64,000 nucleotides of DNA. Origin: a virus. Below are positions 55,767 to 63,319 of this stretch, piece after piece; the first letter of the stretch is position 1; every line of letters begins with the position of its first letter. Position numbers and translations under genes: made by a program. The stretch is from IMG/VR virus record IMGVR_UViG_3300028800_000084, positions 1 through 64,000 of that record; one strand, written 5' to 3'. The notes beneath the pieces are model-generated. The model searched no databases, was not told the DNA's origin, and was given only the letters and a program-made list of their open reading frames with translations.

Positions 55767-55945
55767 CGTTTACCGTCCATCCAACGGATAAACAGGCTCG
55801 CTCCCAGAGAGAGCAATAGCCAGAAAAGGACAATGAGCAACGAGGGCGGTGTGTGCGTCAAAGCGCTGCTCACTATCCACGTCATAACAAAACAGAAAAC
55901 TGCGAGAAAGCCATACCATATGGCGGGAAGCCGCTTAACGTTCAT
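55763..55945 (-). CDS. Two-pass membrane protein, 60 residues
   Basis: Two hydrophobic helices (IWYGFLAVFCFVMTWIVSSA and LLIVLFWLLLSLGASLFI) with a short Thr/Pro loop and basic ends. Holin-like in size, but nothing else supports lysis. Confidence 0.6.
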   Translation of the reverse strand: MNVKRLPAIWYGFLAVFCFVMTWIVSSALTHTPPSLLIVLFWLLLSLGASLFIRWMDGKR

Positions 55946-56340
55946 GGCGTATGTTCCTCATTGTGCCGCGCCAGCAGGTCAGCCGTGCGCTGTGCGGCCA
56001 GGGCGTTGTAGTCCAGTAGGTCGGACGGGTCGGCAGGCGTATAGTGCGGGTTATTTTCACGGATATATTGTTCCTCGTATGCTTCCGCCAGTTCCGCCCG
56101 CGCCGCGTCCCGTTCCCGCGTCAGGGCGTCCACCAGGGCGAGCAGGTTAGCTACGTGTTCGGGTGCGTGAGCAATGAACTCGGCGTCATCAACGTTGTAC
56201 ACCTGAGCAATCAGAGTACCGCCACCCACCACGGCAACCTCAACCCATTCACCGCCGTGTCCTCGCGGTGCTGGACGGGTGTCCCAGATGTCAGTTCCCA
56301 GAGCATCTAGCTCTGCTACAATTTCCGCCACGTCGGTCAT
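55942..56340 (-). CDS. Ead/Ea22-like protein
   Basis: This 132-residue protein contains the phage Ead/Ea22 signature DAEFIAHAPEHVANLLALVD followed by a coiled coil (ALTRERDAARAELAEAYEEQ). Function of the family is unknown. Confidence 0.65.
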   Translation of the reverse strand: MTDVAEIVAELDALGTDIWDTRPAPRGHGGEWVEVAVVGGGTLIAQVYNVDDAEFIAHAPEHVANLLALVDALTRERDAARAELAEAYEEQYIRENNPHYTPADPSDLLDYNALAAQRTADLLARHNEEHTP

Positions 56341-56663
56341 TTCGCCGCCTTCGACTTTCGCTTACCCATCGGCGGCTTGTGTGGCTTGCCTAGAATGTAG
56401 GCGATGTCGAGTTCGCAACGGGCGAGAAAGCTGTCGGCTTCTGTCAGTGCCGCCGCCAATTCTTTGCGCTCCTTGTTTATTTTGATGCGGTTGAGAAGGA
56501 CGCATAGCAACGTTTCTCGGCTTCCAATCTCGTTGTAATCCAGGTTGCTGTTGTAGTTGTGTTTTGCGACCCGGACGATGAGAAGCTGATAATCCAGTTC
56601 ATCGAACGTCATGTCCAGGTACGTCTCGATAGGCGGTAGTGTCACTTTATTTTCTTCTGCCAC
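56337..56663 (-). CDS. Hypothetical 108-residue protein
   Basis: GTG at 56663 (GGAGGAACC upstream) or GTG at 56645 are possible starts. Helical (DELDYQLLIVRVAKHNYNSN, LNRIKINKERKELAAALTEA) with a basic tail. Overlaps the preceding gene. Confidence 0.5.
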   Translation of the reverse strand: MAEENKVTLPPIETYLDMTFDELDYQLLIVRVAKHNYNSNLDYNEIGSRETLLCVLLNRIKINKERKELAAALTEADSFLARCELDIAYILGKPHKPPMGKRKSKAAK

Positions 56664-56845
56664 GGTTCCTCCCTGTGAAAACACACGTCCATTCGCGGCG
56701 GCCTGTCGGCCCGCTCCAGCACGCAACCGACAGACCAGTACTCGGCAATCTTCAGCGCCGTCGCGTCCCGGCGGGCGGGGTCGGCGTCCAGCACCGCCAG
56801 CACGCAACCACAGCAGGGACGGCGCAGCACCCACACGGCGCTCAC
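56642..56845 (-). CDS. Cys-containing hypothetical protein, 67 residues
   Basis: GTG at 56845 overlaps the ASCH gene stop (GTGA). Contains a CCGC cluster near residue 11 and a helix with EYWSVGCVLERADRPP. The longer ORF from 57001 is antisense-like extension into the neighbour and not used. Confidence 0.5.
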   Translation of the reverse strand: MSAVWVLRRPCCGCVLAVLDADPARRDATALKIAEYWSVGCVLERADRPPRMDVCFHREEPWQKKIK

Positions 56846-57432
56846 GTTGCAACCTTGAATGTCAGGCACCAGGCGTCGTACAGTTTCGCGGGACGGGCGT
56901 TTAGCTGTTCCATGACGAACTGCCAACTTATCAGTTCGCGCCGTGTCCCAAAGCGCGGAGGGAGATCCCACTGAGCAATGCGGTCGTAGAAGCCGCACCA
57001 CACCTTCAGGAACTCACGTGGCCCGTCAAACCCTTCCGCCCGTGCATCGTCGGCGCTGATGCTGCGCGCGTCCTCACGTTTAATTGCCGTGATGCAGATA
57101 CGCAGTTGAACATAGCCGATAGCCTGTAGCTCAGCGTCATTGTACGGCTTTCCGTTCGGGGCGCGGTCATCGAGCATCATCACACGCTCTTTGCCGGGAT
57201 AGTACCAGATTGACCGCTTTCCACGGCCTGGACACACGGCGTAACTCTTGCCGACTTCCCAGATTTTTCGCGTAGAGTATGGTTCTTCCCGTACAAGTCG
57301 AACGTCCGTAATCTCTATCGGCTTGTCCATGTACCCGTTTGCCCAACAAACCTGACCCGGCTTGAAAGGTTGTCTCGTTTGAGTTTTCTCACCCGCGAGG
57401 ATTTTCTCTATCAATTCAGCCTTAAACAGCAC
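56842..57432 (-). CDS. ASCH-domain protein
   Basis: This 196-residue protein matches ASCH: LFKAELIEKILAGEKTQTRQ, EVGKSYAVCPGRGKR, LRICITAIKREDARSISADD and ARAEGFDGPREFLKVWCGFY. ASCH domains bind RNA or act as small hydrolases. Common in phages. Confidence 0.8.
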   Translation of the reverse strand: MLFKAELIEKILAGEKTQTRQPFKPGQVCWANGYMDKPIEITDVRLVREEPYSTRKIWEVGKSYAVCPGRGKRSIWYYPGKERVMMLDDRAPNGKPYNDAELQAIGYVQLRICITAIKREDARSISADDARAEGFDGPREFLKVWCGFYDRIAQWDLPPRFGTRRELISWQFVMEQLNARPAKLYDAWCLTFKVAT

Positions 57433-57655
57433 CGTCCACCTCCTCGTCCAAGTCCTGCTGCACCTGCTCTAGCGCCGCCAGTTGCCGTTCAGCGCTCGTG
57501 CCGTCCTGGATAGCGGACAGCGCGGCGATGCGATAGGCCGACTTGCGGGCGGCGGGCAGAGCCGAGGCGCGGATAGCTGTCACGAGTTTTAGCAGCGCGG
57601 TGTCCACGGCGTCGAAAGCGCCCATGATTGAGGCGTAAGTTGGTAGTGTGTCCAT
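57422..57655 (-). CDS. Helical hypothetical protein, 77 residues
   Basis: Ala/Leu-rich helices (FDAVDTALLKLVTAIRASAL, QLAALEQVQQDLDEEVDG). Start overlaps the stop of the acidic gene upstream. Unknown. Confidence 0.5.
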   Translation of the reverse strand: MDTLPTYASIMGAFDAVDTALLKLVTAIRASALPAARKSAYRIAALSAIQDGTSAERQLAALEQVQQDLDEEVDGAV

Positions 57656-57819
57656 CAGTCGTTCCCTTCGTTGTAATCGTCGTCAAGGTCAAAGTCGGGC
57701 AACGGTTCGTCGTCGTCATCGAAATCTGGCTCGTCGTCAAAGTCGTCGTCTGTGGGGTTATCGGTGAACAACCACGGGAAACAGAAGTAATCAATGTCTT
57801 GACCGGGATAAGTTGCCAT
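57655..57819 (-). CDS. Extremely acidic small protein, candidate DNA mimic
   Basis: ATG at 57819 gives 54 residues, of which 19 are Asp and 3 Glu, with no Lys, Arg or His. The N-terminus is aromatic (ATYPGQDIDYFCFPWLFTDN) and the rest is repeated D-rich segments (DDDFDDEPDFDDDD). Such charge is typical of DNA-mimic inhibitors (Ocr, ArdA and some anti-CRISPRs), but no homologue is recognised. Confidence 0.65.
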   Translation of the reverse strand: MATYPGQDIDYFCFPWLFTDNPTDDDFDDEPDFDDDDEPLPDFDLDDDYNEGND

Positions 57820-57821
57820 AG

Positions 57822-58052
57822 TTATTTCCCTCCGTACACGTACTTATGTGCCACACTCACGCAGTTCTGCCTGCTGTTGGCGCTGCCCGCAGCCACGTCC
57901 GCACCGCAGTGAACGAGCGTCCAGTCGAAGGCGCACGGGCCACGGTTCTGTGCGCCGCGCCGGATGGTCAGTCCGTAGTCGTCAGCCACCAACCGCGCCG
58001 CCTGCGGAGACACTGACCACAATGCCGAGACGGGCGCGTGGAGGTCGCTCAC
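57822..58052 (-). CDS. Hypothetical 76-residue protein
   Basis: GTG at 58052 overlaps the upstream stop (GTGA). Mixed sequence (ARLVADDYGLTIRRGAQNRG, FDWTLVHCGADVAAG). Two bases before the acidic gene. Unknown. Confidence 0.5.
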   Translation of the reverse strand: MSDLHAPVSALWSVSPQAARLVADDYGLTIRRGAQNRGPCAFDWTLVHCGADVAAGSANSRQNCVSVAHKYVYGGK

Positions 58053-58324
58053 AGCTTCATCCACCAGTCCCGGATGCTGTCCGGGTGTTTGTTCCCATAA
58101 CGCAACCTGAGTTGGAAGCCCGACGGGTCGAACGGCATCAGCGCGTCATCAACGATAGCCTGCTTCTTTGCGGATTCGATGTCGGCAAGTTTTGTTTCCA
58201 ACTCGTCCCGTTCTTCCTCAGCTTTATCGCGCTGTCCTTCCAAATCTCCGATGTCGTAGTCCAGGTCATCGATGCGCCGCTCAAGCCGTGCGATTTGTTC
58301 GCGCAGTTCGCCCTCGTCGCTCAT
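58049..58324 (-). CDS. Coiled-coil protein, 91 residues
   Basis: ATG at 58324 overlaps the upstream stop. Residues ~5-55 are a heptad coiled coil (REQIARLERRIDDLDYDIGD, EEERDELETKLADIE), then a basic C-terminus. Confidence 0.6.
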   Translation of the reverse strand: MSDEGELREQIARLERRIDDLDYDIGDLEGQRDKAEEERDELETKLADIESAKKQAIVDDALMPFDPSGFQLRLRYGNKHPDSIRDWWMKL

Positions 58325-58659
58325 GCCGTCGCCACCCAAATCCGCCCGTTGCGGCACTCAATGAGATTGAACCGCCTGAGGCGCTTGATTACTTCACGGG
58401 CAATGTACCCGACGCCCTGTAACGCCTCGTTAAGCCAGTAATGCCCATCTGCGAACACGGCCCGGCTCTGGATAATCGCCAGTGCGCCAATCTCGGTTAC
58501 GGACAATGCACGGCGCGTTTTCCTCTTTTCCTCAACAGGCTTGTAGAGACTAGGGCCGACAAGCGCCGTTTGCGCAATCTTGCGCCGCTCCGCGTCTCGC
58601 GCCATTCCGCTCATAGCGCGGGAGGATAAAGATTGCCTTAAGTTACGATTGTGCTTCAC
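58321..58659 (-). CDS. Winged-helix-like protein, 112 residues
   Basis: GTG start with GGAGG upstream and a GTGA overlap. A basic N-terminus precedes a winged-helix pattern (SVTEIGALAIIQSRAVFADG, GVGYIAREVIKRLRRFNLIE, CRNGRIWVATA). Likely DNA binding. Confidence 0.55.
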   Translation of the reverse strand: MKHNRNLRQSLSSRAMSGMARDAERRKIAQTALVGPSLYKPVEEKRKTRRALSVTEIGALAIIQSRAVFADGHYWLNEALQGVGYIAREVIKRLRRFNLIECRNGRIWVATA

Positions 58660-58808
58660 TTGCCACCTCCGAACGGCTTGCCGCGCCGTCGCACCGGGCG
58701 TCCGTTGCCGTGCCGCGTCGGGCGCGTGCCGCCGAGCGTGGGCGCGGTCGGTGCCGTCGCGGGCACGGTGTGACCGACGTAGGGAGTTTTCTTACCGTCT
58801 GCTGGCAT
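58656..58808 (-). CDS. Basic Gly/Arg-rich protein, 50 residues
   Basis: ATG at 58808 with GGAG upstream. Thr/Pro-rich start and a basic end (RHGNGRPVRRRGKPFGGGK). Probably nucleic-acid binding or disordered; unknown. Confidence 0.55.
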   Translation of the reverse strand: MPADGKKTPYVGHTVPATAPTAPTLGGTRPTRHGNGRPVRRRGKPFGGGK

Positions 58809-58820
58809 ATTGTTTTCTCC

Positions 58821-59081
58821 TTAATGTCCTCTATTACCGTTCTTCCAGTTGTCGGGCGGCGGCGGCATCAGGTGATATATCTCGCCTCTCAGCGCCCATG
58901 CCCGTCCTGCGTCGTCAATCTTTTCGCCTTGATTATGACCGCCGTCTAGAATGAGCGTATCACCATCGTAAAGCCGGATGCCGTAGACGCCCGCGCAATA
59001 GCGAACGACGAACGCGCTGCGCTGACTGCCAATCCAGGCGTGTTCCGTGTCGTCTACAATTTCTTCGTAGTCGTCAATCAC
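58821..59081 (-). CDS. Hypothetical 86-residue protein
   Basis: GTG at 59081 overlaps the HNH stop (GTGA). Sequence has an acidic start (IDDYEEIVDDTEHAW) and a beta middle (FVVRYCAGVYGIRLYDGDTL). It may have been displaced from its promoter by HNH insertion. Confidence 0.5.
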   Translation of the reverse strand: MIDDYEEIVDDTEHAWIGSQRSAFVVRYCAGVYGIRLYDGDTLILDGGHNQGEKIDDAGRAWALRGEIYHLMPPPPDNWKNGNRGH

Positions 59082-59920
59082 GTTCCCTTCTTTCGTTCCG
59101 CGCTCGGCTGCGCTACGTAGGCGGCCTCTGTTGGGCATAGCCCCTTCTTTCTGAGTTTGTCGAAAAACTCATCAACCTGTTTCATGATAGTTGTCGCGGT
59201 GCCCTCTCCGCATTTCTCGCACAGCCATTCGTAAGCGTCTTCGTCATTTTTGCTGCTGCTGCAAGCTCGGCACATGGGAACGATGTTTGTTGGGATTGTG
59301 CCAGGGCAATCCGCATCTTGAATGGAAATCCAATGGTCTTTTACGAGCGGCTTCTCCTTTCTGCATACCACACAGCGATACCCAAAATAAGCACAAGCGT
59401 ATAACCAGTCGTCTTTTGTCAAAGTGTGAGGTAGCTCGGCTTTGCGCCTGTACCTTTGCAACATTGCGGCGTTTCGTATTTCTGGGTGCGTACGGCGCCA
59501 CTCCGCAACCATTTTCGTATTGCACGCATGACATCTTGAAGGAAACCACTTCCCGTCCCTGTAGTACCCGACAAAGAATTCTTTAGTTCTCGGAAATACA
59601 CCCTTGCAGTCGGGACACTTTTTAAGCCCCGCTTGCCGAAGCTCGTGCGCCTCCTTTAGTTTCGGGTGAGCGTCAAGGTATCGTTCTCTATGCGCCCTTT
59701 GGTGTCTGGCGATAGATTCTGGTTTCGGAGGATGGTTTTTGTAACGTTCTCTCGAATATGCGCGTCCTTTCTCGGTGTTAGCCTCTGCGCGTCTACATTC
59801 ATTACAGTCTGGACGCAGGCCGTATTTGCCGTGCTTGTTGGGCGTAAAATACCCCCTGGTTGCCGGTAGCTCTCGGTGGCATTTCGTACAGACTTTTGTC
59901 AGGATGTCAGCGCTTATCAT
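59078..59920 (-). CDS. HNH endonuclease with two zinc ribbons (third copy type)
   Basis: This 280-residue protein has two CxxC zinc ribbons (VCTKCHRELPATRGYF ... CNEC; KCPDCKGVFPRTKEFF ... CHAC), an Arg-rich helical stretch and a C-terminal HNH core (CVVCRKEKPLVKDHWISIQD, TNIVPMCRACSSSKND). Unlike the other two it is co-directional with its neighbours. It overlaps both the upstream HTH gene and the downstream gene. Confidence 0.8.
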   Translation of the reverse strand: MISADILTKVCTKCHRELPATRGYFTPNKHGKYGLRPDCNECRRAEANTEKGRAYSRERYKNHPPKPESIARHQRAHRERYLDAHPKLKEAHELRQAGLKKCPDCKGVFPRTKEFFVGYYRDGKWFPSRCHACNTKMVAEWRRTHPEIRNAAMLQRYRRKAELPHTLTKDDWLYACAYFGYRCVVCRKEKPLVKDHWISIQDADCPGTIPTNIVPMCRACSSSKNDEDAYEWLCEKCGEGTATTIMKQVDEFFDKLRKKGLCPTEAAYVAQPSAERKKGT

Positions 59921-60089
59921 TATCTATGCGCTCCCATTTAACTACCTTGCGGTAGCCGTTCCGCTTGAGAACGTACCGCACGTTATATTCGTGCTCTCCC
60001 GCCATACGCGCTACGTCAAATACGGTATGCCCATTGTTGAGCAAATCTACAACCCACTCAATTTTCAGCTTTGTTCGCGTTTTTGCCAT
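59907..60089 (-). CDS. Helix-turn-helix protein, 60 residues
   Basis: Contains a helix-turn-helix-like segment (GHTVFDVARMAGEHEYNVRY, VLKRNG) and basic ends. First gene of the leftward early operon from the divergent promoter, so a candidate regulator of that region. Confidence 0.6.
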   Translation of the reverse strand: MAKTRTKLKIEWVVDLLNNGHTVFDVARMAGEHEYNVRYVLKRNGYRKVVKWERIDNDKR

Positions 60090-60112
60090 TCGGTGTTCTC
60101 CATCGTATCTCT

Positions 60113-60140
60113 ATTATATTACCACTTGCGCAAAAAGCAA
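60113..60140 (-). promoter_or_regulatory. Leftward promoter of the 60-kb divergent region
   Basis: Minus strand TTGCTT (60135-60140), 16 bases, then a consensus TATAAT (60113-60118). Overlaps the rightward promoter so the two are likely co-regulated. Confidence 0.6.
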
Positions 60141-60154
60141 TCCCCGATTATACT
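60126..60154 (+). promoter_or_regulatory. Rightward promoter of the 60-kb divergent region
   Basis: TTGCGC (60126-60131), 17 bases, TATACT (60149-60154). It reads into the plus-strand block 60201-62717. Confidence 0.6.
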
Positions 60155-60200
60155 CAGGCGTAGTATCAAGTTTTGTCAACACACGAAAGGACGTTCAATT

Positions 60201-60695
60201 ATGGTTTCCATTAAGGGCTTGTCCCGCAACGCCGTAATCGCCGCTCTGTACAACGGCTCTACACCGCTTGGCGTGGGCTTTATGCACTTCGACCCGAAAC
60301 CGATGACTGAAGCGGACGCCGCTAAGCGCTTCGACGGCCAGGGTTATTTCGATTATCTGGATGGGCGCGTGATGAAAATCCGCATCGACCCGACCAGCGA
60401 CGAAATCGACCCGCGCCTGTACGACCGCGACAACGGCGACGGGGCCGCTCAGCGTGTCATTGACGAACTGCGGGCCACGAACGACACCAACTCCGACGTT
60501 ATCGCGCGGCGGGCGCAAGAGGCCACCTACGCCAGCGCGCAGGAACTCAAGACGCACCTGCACGAGTGGGACAAGTACACCGAAGACGGTGACGTTGCCA
60601 CGTTCACGATAGGCCTGTCCGACGTTGCACCGTACCTCGCGCCCAAGCTGGACGCTGTGCTGAACGACAAGACCGACGCCGACACGGACGAATAA
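60201..60695 (+). CDS. Conserved phage protein of unknown function (YNGSTPLGVGF family)
   Basis: ATG at 60201 with AAAGGA upstream, 164 residues. The motif ALYNGSTPLGVGFMHFDPKPM ... FDYLDGRVMKIRI recurs in many phages, usually next to the following gene. The C-terminus is acidic. Confidence 0.7.
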   Translation: MVSIKGLSRNAVIAALYNGSTPLGVGFMHFDPKPMTEADAAKRFDGQGYFDYLDGRVMKIRIDPTSDEIDPRLYDRDNGDGAAQRVIDELRATNDTNSDVIARRAQEATYASAQELKTHLHEWDKYTEDGDVATFTIGLSDVAPYLAPKLDAVLNDKTDADTDE

Positions 60696-60698
60696 GCT

Positions 60699-61016
60699 AT
60701 GTCACAAATCATTATCACGGGCGCAAGTGACGACCTCATTGAAATCGACGGCGACCTGAGTGAGGAGTTCAACTGGTACGTCACCGAGGACGACGACCGC
60801 CGGTTCCTTGCCGTGTCGGACGGGACACTACTGGCGGTACAGTACGACGGCGACGGGCTGTGGCGGTTCGTCGTGTTGGTGACAGGCGCGGCACAGTACC
60901 AGCACGAGCCAGGCAGCGTTGCCGACGACACCAACGATGTGGTGACGCTGACGCAAGACGCGCCGTTCGCCTGGGTGCTGTTCGGCGCGGATAAGGCCGT
61001 GCGGAAGGGGAAGTAG
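60699..61016 (+). CDS. Conserved small phage protein
   Basis: This 105-residue acidic protein starts MSQIIITGASDDLIEIDGDL, a pattern I recognise from short phage proteins near regulatory regions. Beta rich, no catalytic residues seen. Three bases after the preceding gene. Confidence 0.65.
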   Translation: MSQIIITGASDDLIEIDGDLSEEFNWYVTEDDDRRFLAVSDGTLLAVQYDGDGLWRFVVLVTGAAQYQHEPGSVADDTNDVVTLTQDAPFAWVLFGADKAVRKGK

Positions 61017-61021
61017 AGATC

Positions 61022-61924
61022 ATGGAGCGCTCAATAGACGTATCGGCAATCCGCACCCAAACAAAAACCCGTTGGATAAAGTCGCAACGGCGCAAGGTGT
61101 CGCTTGTGGATCGGATTGACCAATCTGTATCATGGTGGCTCGTCATTATCGCTGCCACGATTTACCTGTTGAGCGCTCCGCACACGGCGGCAACGTTTGA
61201 CCGTCTCACGCCGGGATGGGGATGGGTCGCTCCGTTCTTTGTGGAGTTCGGCTTGCTCTACGTGGCCTTCACCAGAAAGAAGCAGCGACAGAACAACGAA
61301 ACCGTCACATGGTTAGTCTGGGGACTAGAGATACTTCTCTTTGTAACCGCTGTTATCGTCAACGGGGCGGGCGCATTTACGGCGGCAGTCACGAGCGCCC
61401 ATCTGGAAGATCTATCATTTAGCGATATGGTCAGCGGATTTGGGACGCTTCCGGCGACCAGTCAGGTAGCTCTTGTCTTGGTTCCCATCGCAGCCCTGAT
61501 TATCCCTATTGGTACAAGTGCAGCAGGAGAGGGGTTGGCGGCGCTGGTTTTAGAGCGGAAAGAAATAAAGGATGATTTAGAGGTTCAATGGGCTGAAGTT
61601 GAAGCGCATCAGCTTTACGTCGCGTTTTTTGAAGCGCTTATTGCCGCAGAGGTTACGGTTGGCAGGGCGCGTAAAATGGCGCATTCCTACGCAGCCGGAA
61701 TAACGGAAACGGCGGAAATCGTGGACGACAGCGAACCGCCGACGGAAAAACTTGCACTTCCTAAAGGAGAAGCAAAGACGCGGCTCGACGCCCTTCTCTT
61801 GAGCGATCCGGCGTCCGTCCGCTATTCCGCTACGCAACTCATGGAACTTACGGGCGCTGGCAAGACGGCGGTTTATGATTGGAAAGCACTTCACGGCAAC
61901 AGCAACGGGAGTAAGCATGATTAA
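61022..61924 (+). CDS. Four-helix membrane protein with cytoplasmic C-terminal helix-turn-helix
   Basis: This 300-residue protein has about four membrane helices in residues ~38-175 (SWWLVIIAATIYLLSA, GWVAPFFVEFGLLYVAF, LVWGLEILLFVTAVIV, ALVLVPIAALIIPIG), a charged coiled region, and a C-terminal HTH-like motif (VRYSATQLMELTGAGKTAVY). Such a membrane-anchored DNA-binding design suggests sensing or DNA tethering. Confidence 0.6.
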   Translation: MERSIDVSAIRTQTKTRWIKSQRRKVSLVDRIDQSVSWWLVIIAATIYLLSAPHTAATFDRLTPGWGWVAPFFVEFGLLYVAFTRKKQRQNNETVTWLVWGLEILLFVTAVIVNGAGAFTAAVTSAHLEDLSFSDMVSGFGTLPATSQVALVLVPIAALIIPIGTSAAGEGLAALVLERKEIKDDLEVQWAEVEAHQLYVAFFEALIAAEVTVGRARKMAHSYAAGITETAEIVDDSEPPTEKLALPKGEAKTRLDALLLSDPASVRYSATQLMELTGAGKTAVYDWKALHGNSNGSKHD

Positions 61925-62183
61925 ACGTTTAGTAGGCAAAGGAAACCTGACGACCATTCTTTTTGTCATCGGCACATGGTTGTCGTTTCGAACAGCAGCA
62001 ATAGCTCTGATGGGGGATCGCCTTCAACTATCGGATGTCGGTTTCTACATCACCGTAATTATAGGAATGTGCATTGTGCTGTTCGATGAGTTGTGGACTT
62101 CACCGCGCACGCATAAAATGTTTGAGGCTGAGCATGTGCGCGATGTGGCAGATGGCGGCGGCGGGCTTGGACGCAGCGTATGA
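61917..62183 (+). CDS. Two-pass membrane protein, 88 residues
   Basis: ATG at 61917 overlaps the upstream stop. Two hydrophobic helices (TTILFVIGTWLSFRTAAIAL, YITVIIGMCIVLFDELW) and a Gly-rich tail. Co-transcribed with the membrane-HTH protein. Confidence 0.6.
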   Translation: MIKRLVGKGNLTTILFVIGTWLSFRTAAIALMGDRLQLSDVGFYITVIIGMCIVLFDELWTSPRTHKMFEAEHVRDVADGGGGLGRSV

Positions 62184-62280
62184 CGGCGTGCTGTACGTGG
62201 GCGACCGATCGGAGGACGAGCGAGCGGCACTGGACGCCGACGTATCGTTCGAGTGGGCAACGGACTTCTTTGGAGCGTAG
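62134..62280 (+). CDS. Hypothetical 48-residue acidic protein
   Basis: ATG at 62134 with GAGG six bases upstream, overlapping the previous gene by 50 bases in another frame. Sequence MCAMWQMAAAGLDAAYDGVL ... ERAALDADVSFEWATDFF. Probably real because of the ribosome site. Confidence 0.5.
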   Translation: MCAMWQMAAAGLDAAYDGVLYVGDRSEDERAALDADVSFEWATDFFGA

Positions 62281-62315
62281 CGCCCGCACACGACGCGGGA
62301 GGGGAGCGAGGGACG

Positions 62316-62717
62316 ATGGACGAACGAGAACGGATTGAGCGTGCAGTGATAACAGCGCTGGCCTTTGGCGGAGACGGCGACGCTCTCGCGGCGGGTCAGT
62401 CGCGGCGCATTGCCGCAAGGATTGCCAACGCTCTAGTCGCCGCCCCACGCGACACCTGGGCGGCGACGTTCGATGCGCCGCCCGCGCCCGCGTGGTCATC
62501 CGAGTGGCCCACCGAACCGGGCTTCTACTGGTTCTACGGCGAACTTACACCGAGCGCTCCGAAACGAATGACCGTCATGGCAGTTCGACCAGCCGAGGGC
62601 GAAGGATTACCGCTACCGGTCTACGGCGTGGACGTGTTCGGCTTCGACAAGCGTTTCTGGCAGTTCGAGGGCATGAGCGGCCTGTGGCTGCCCGCTACGC
62701 TGCCACCGACGCCCTAG
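62316..62717 (+). CDS. Hypothetical 133-residue protein
   Basis: ATG at 62316 with GGAGGGGAG upstream, preferred over 62253. Helical N-terminus (RERIERAVITALAFGG) and a Trp-rich second half (EPGFYWFYGELTPSA, KRFWQFEGMSGLWLPATL) resembling small phage proteins that follow a WPTEPGFYW-type motif. Confidence 0.6.
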   Translation: MDERERIERAVITALAFGGDGDALAAGQSRRIAARIANALVAAPRDTWAATFDAPPAPAWSSEWPTEPGFYWFYGELTPSAPKRMTVMAVRPAEGEGLPLPVYGVDVFGFDKRFWQFEGMSGLWLPATLPPTP

Positions 62718-62728
62718 CGCTCTAGGGT

Positions 62729-62759
62729 GTATGCACTGCATACGTCCTTGTGCTAGAAT
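62729..62759 (+). promoter_or_regulatory. Promoter with palindromic operator for the candidate RNA
   Basis: The palindrome GTATGCA-C-TGCATAC (62729-62743) covers the -35 region, and TAGAAT (62754-62759) is a good -10. The predicted start at about 62766 coincides with the first base of the closing stem GTGCGTGG. Confidence 0.6.
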
Positions 62760-62765
62760 AGTCCC

Positions 62766-63117
62766 GTGCGTGGAAAGTTAGCTCAGAGGCAGCGATCTTC
62801 TAACGAGTGGGTGACAGCCCAAAGTGACATAGGGAGTTGGCTACGACACTCCCCTTGAACTGCTGTTGAAGCGGAACACAAGTAGCCTCAAGAGTCGATA
62901 ACGCTCACGGACGGCACGGGGAAACCGACTTTGCAAGTAACCCGACCGCGAAGGCAAGCGACCACGAGAAAACGTTGCAAGGCGGAAGTCGGGCGAAATG
63001 ACCAATAGCCCTTTGGCGTAGCAGCACACCACGCACGGCACCGACCGCCACGAGCCGACAATCGCAGCGGAGCATGATCACGAGCGGGGCTACCTACGCG
63101 GGACGGCCCCGCTCTTT
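62766..63117 (+). ncRNA. Candidate structured non-coding RNA (~350 nt)
   Basis: The ends CCGTGCGTGG (62764-62773) and CCACGCACGG (63029-63038) are perfectly complementary over 10 bp and enclose about 255 nt. Inside are stems GTTAG/CTAAC, TGGG/CCCA, GGGAGT/ACTCCC, AGTCG/CGACT and CCCGAC/GTCGGG. The loop of GGGAGT/ACTCCC contains GGCTAC, complementary to a downstream GTAGCC, a possible pseudoknot. The element begins at the predicted transcription start and ends at an intrinsic terminator. A TAGCTCAGAGG segment resembles a tRNA D-arm, but no complete tRNA folds. It matches no class I can name (not tmRNA, RNase P or an evident intron). Confidence 0.6.
63082..63117 (+). terminator. Intrinsic terminator of the candidate RNA
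   Basis: GAGCGGGGC (63082-63090) and GCCCCGCTC (63106-63114) form a 9-bp GC-rich stem followed by TTT. It lies between the structured segment and the convergent small membrane gene. Confidence 0.75.
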
Positions 63118-63121
63118 GCTG

Positions 63122-63214
63122 TCAACCCGCCGCGTGCAGCACGAGCGCCACAGCCAGCGCCAGCCCGATGACGACACCGAGCGCGAACCAACTGAGCGCT
63201 TGACGACGCGACAT
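63122..63214 (-). CDS. Single-pass membrane mini-protein, 30 residues
   Basis: ATG at 63214 has GGAGG six bases upstream, so I prefer it to the longer ORF from 63322. MSRRQALSWFALGVVIGLAL ... ALVLHAAG is a basic start plus one membrane helix. Convergent with the candidate RNA. Unknown role. Confidence 0.55.
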   Translation of the reverse strand: MSRRQALSWFALGVVIGLALAVALVLHAAG

Positions 63215-63268
63215 GTGCGCCTCCGTAGAACGATGGGCGGGATTGTAGCACCGAACGGCGCTATGAGA

Positions 63269-63319
63269 TATAATTAACCCTAATGCTAAACGCAAAACGC
63301 CGGGGCATGAATCCCGGCG
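63269..63319 (+). promoter_or_regulatory. Promoter -10 and leader hairpin of the BRO gene
   Basis: A consensus TATAAT lies at 63269-63274 with a poor -35. A 7-bp hairpin (CGCCGGG 63298-63304, CCCGGCG 63313-63319) sits in the leader, with no T-tract. Confidence 0.5.

Larger units (their letters stand above)
62718..63121. other. ORF-free stretch holding a candidate RNA gene
   Basis: No convincing ORF occurs on either strand for 404 bases. It contains a palindromic operator, a promoter -10 box, a structured segment with perfectly complementary ends, and a terminator, described separately. Confidence 0.8.

Noticed and set aside
62770-62830. tRNA-like segment with TAGCTCAGAGG
   Set aside because: Resembles a D-arm, but no consistent anticodon arm, T-arm or acceptor stem can be drawn.
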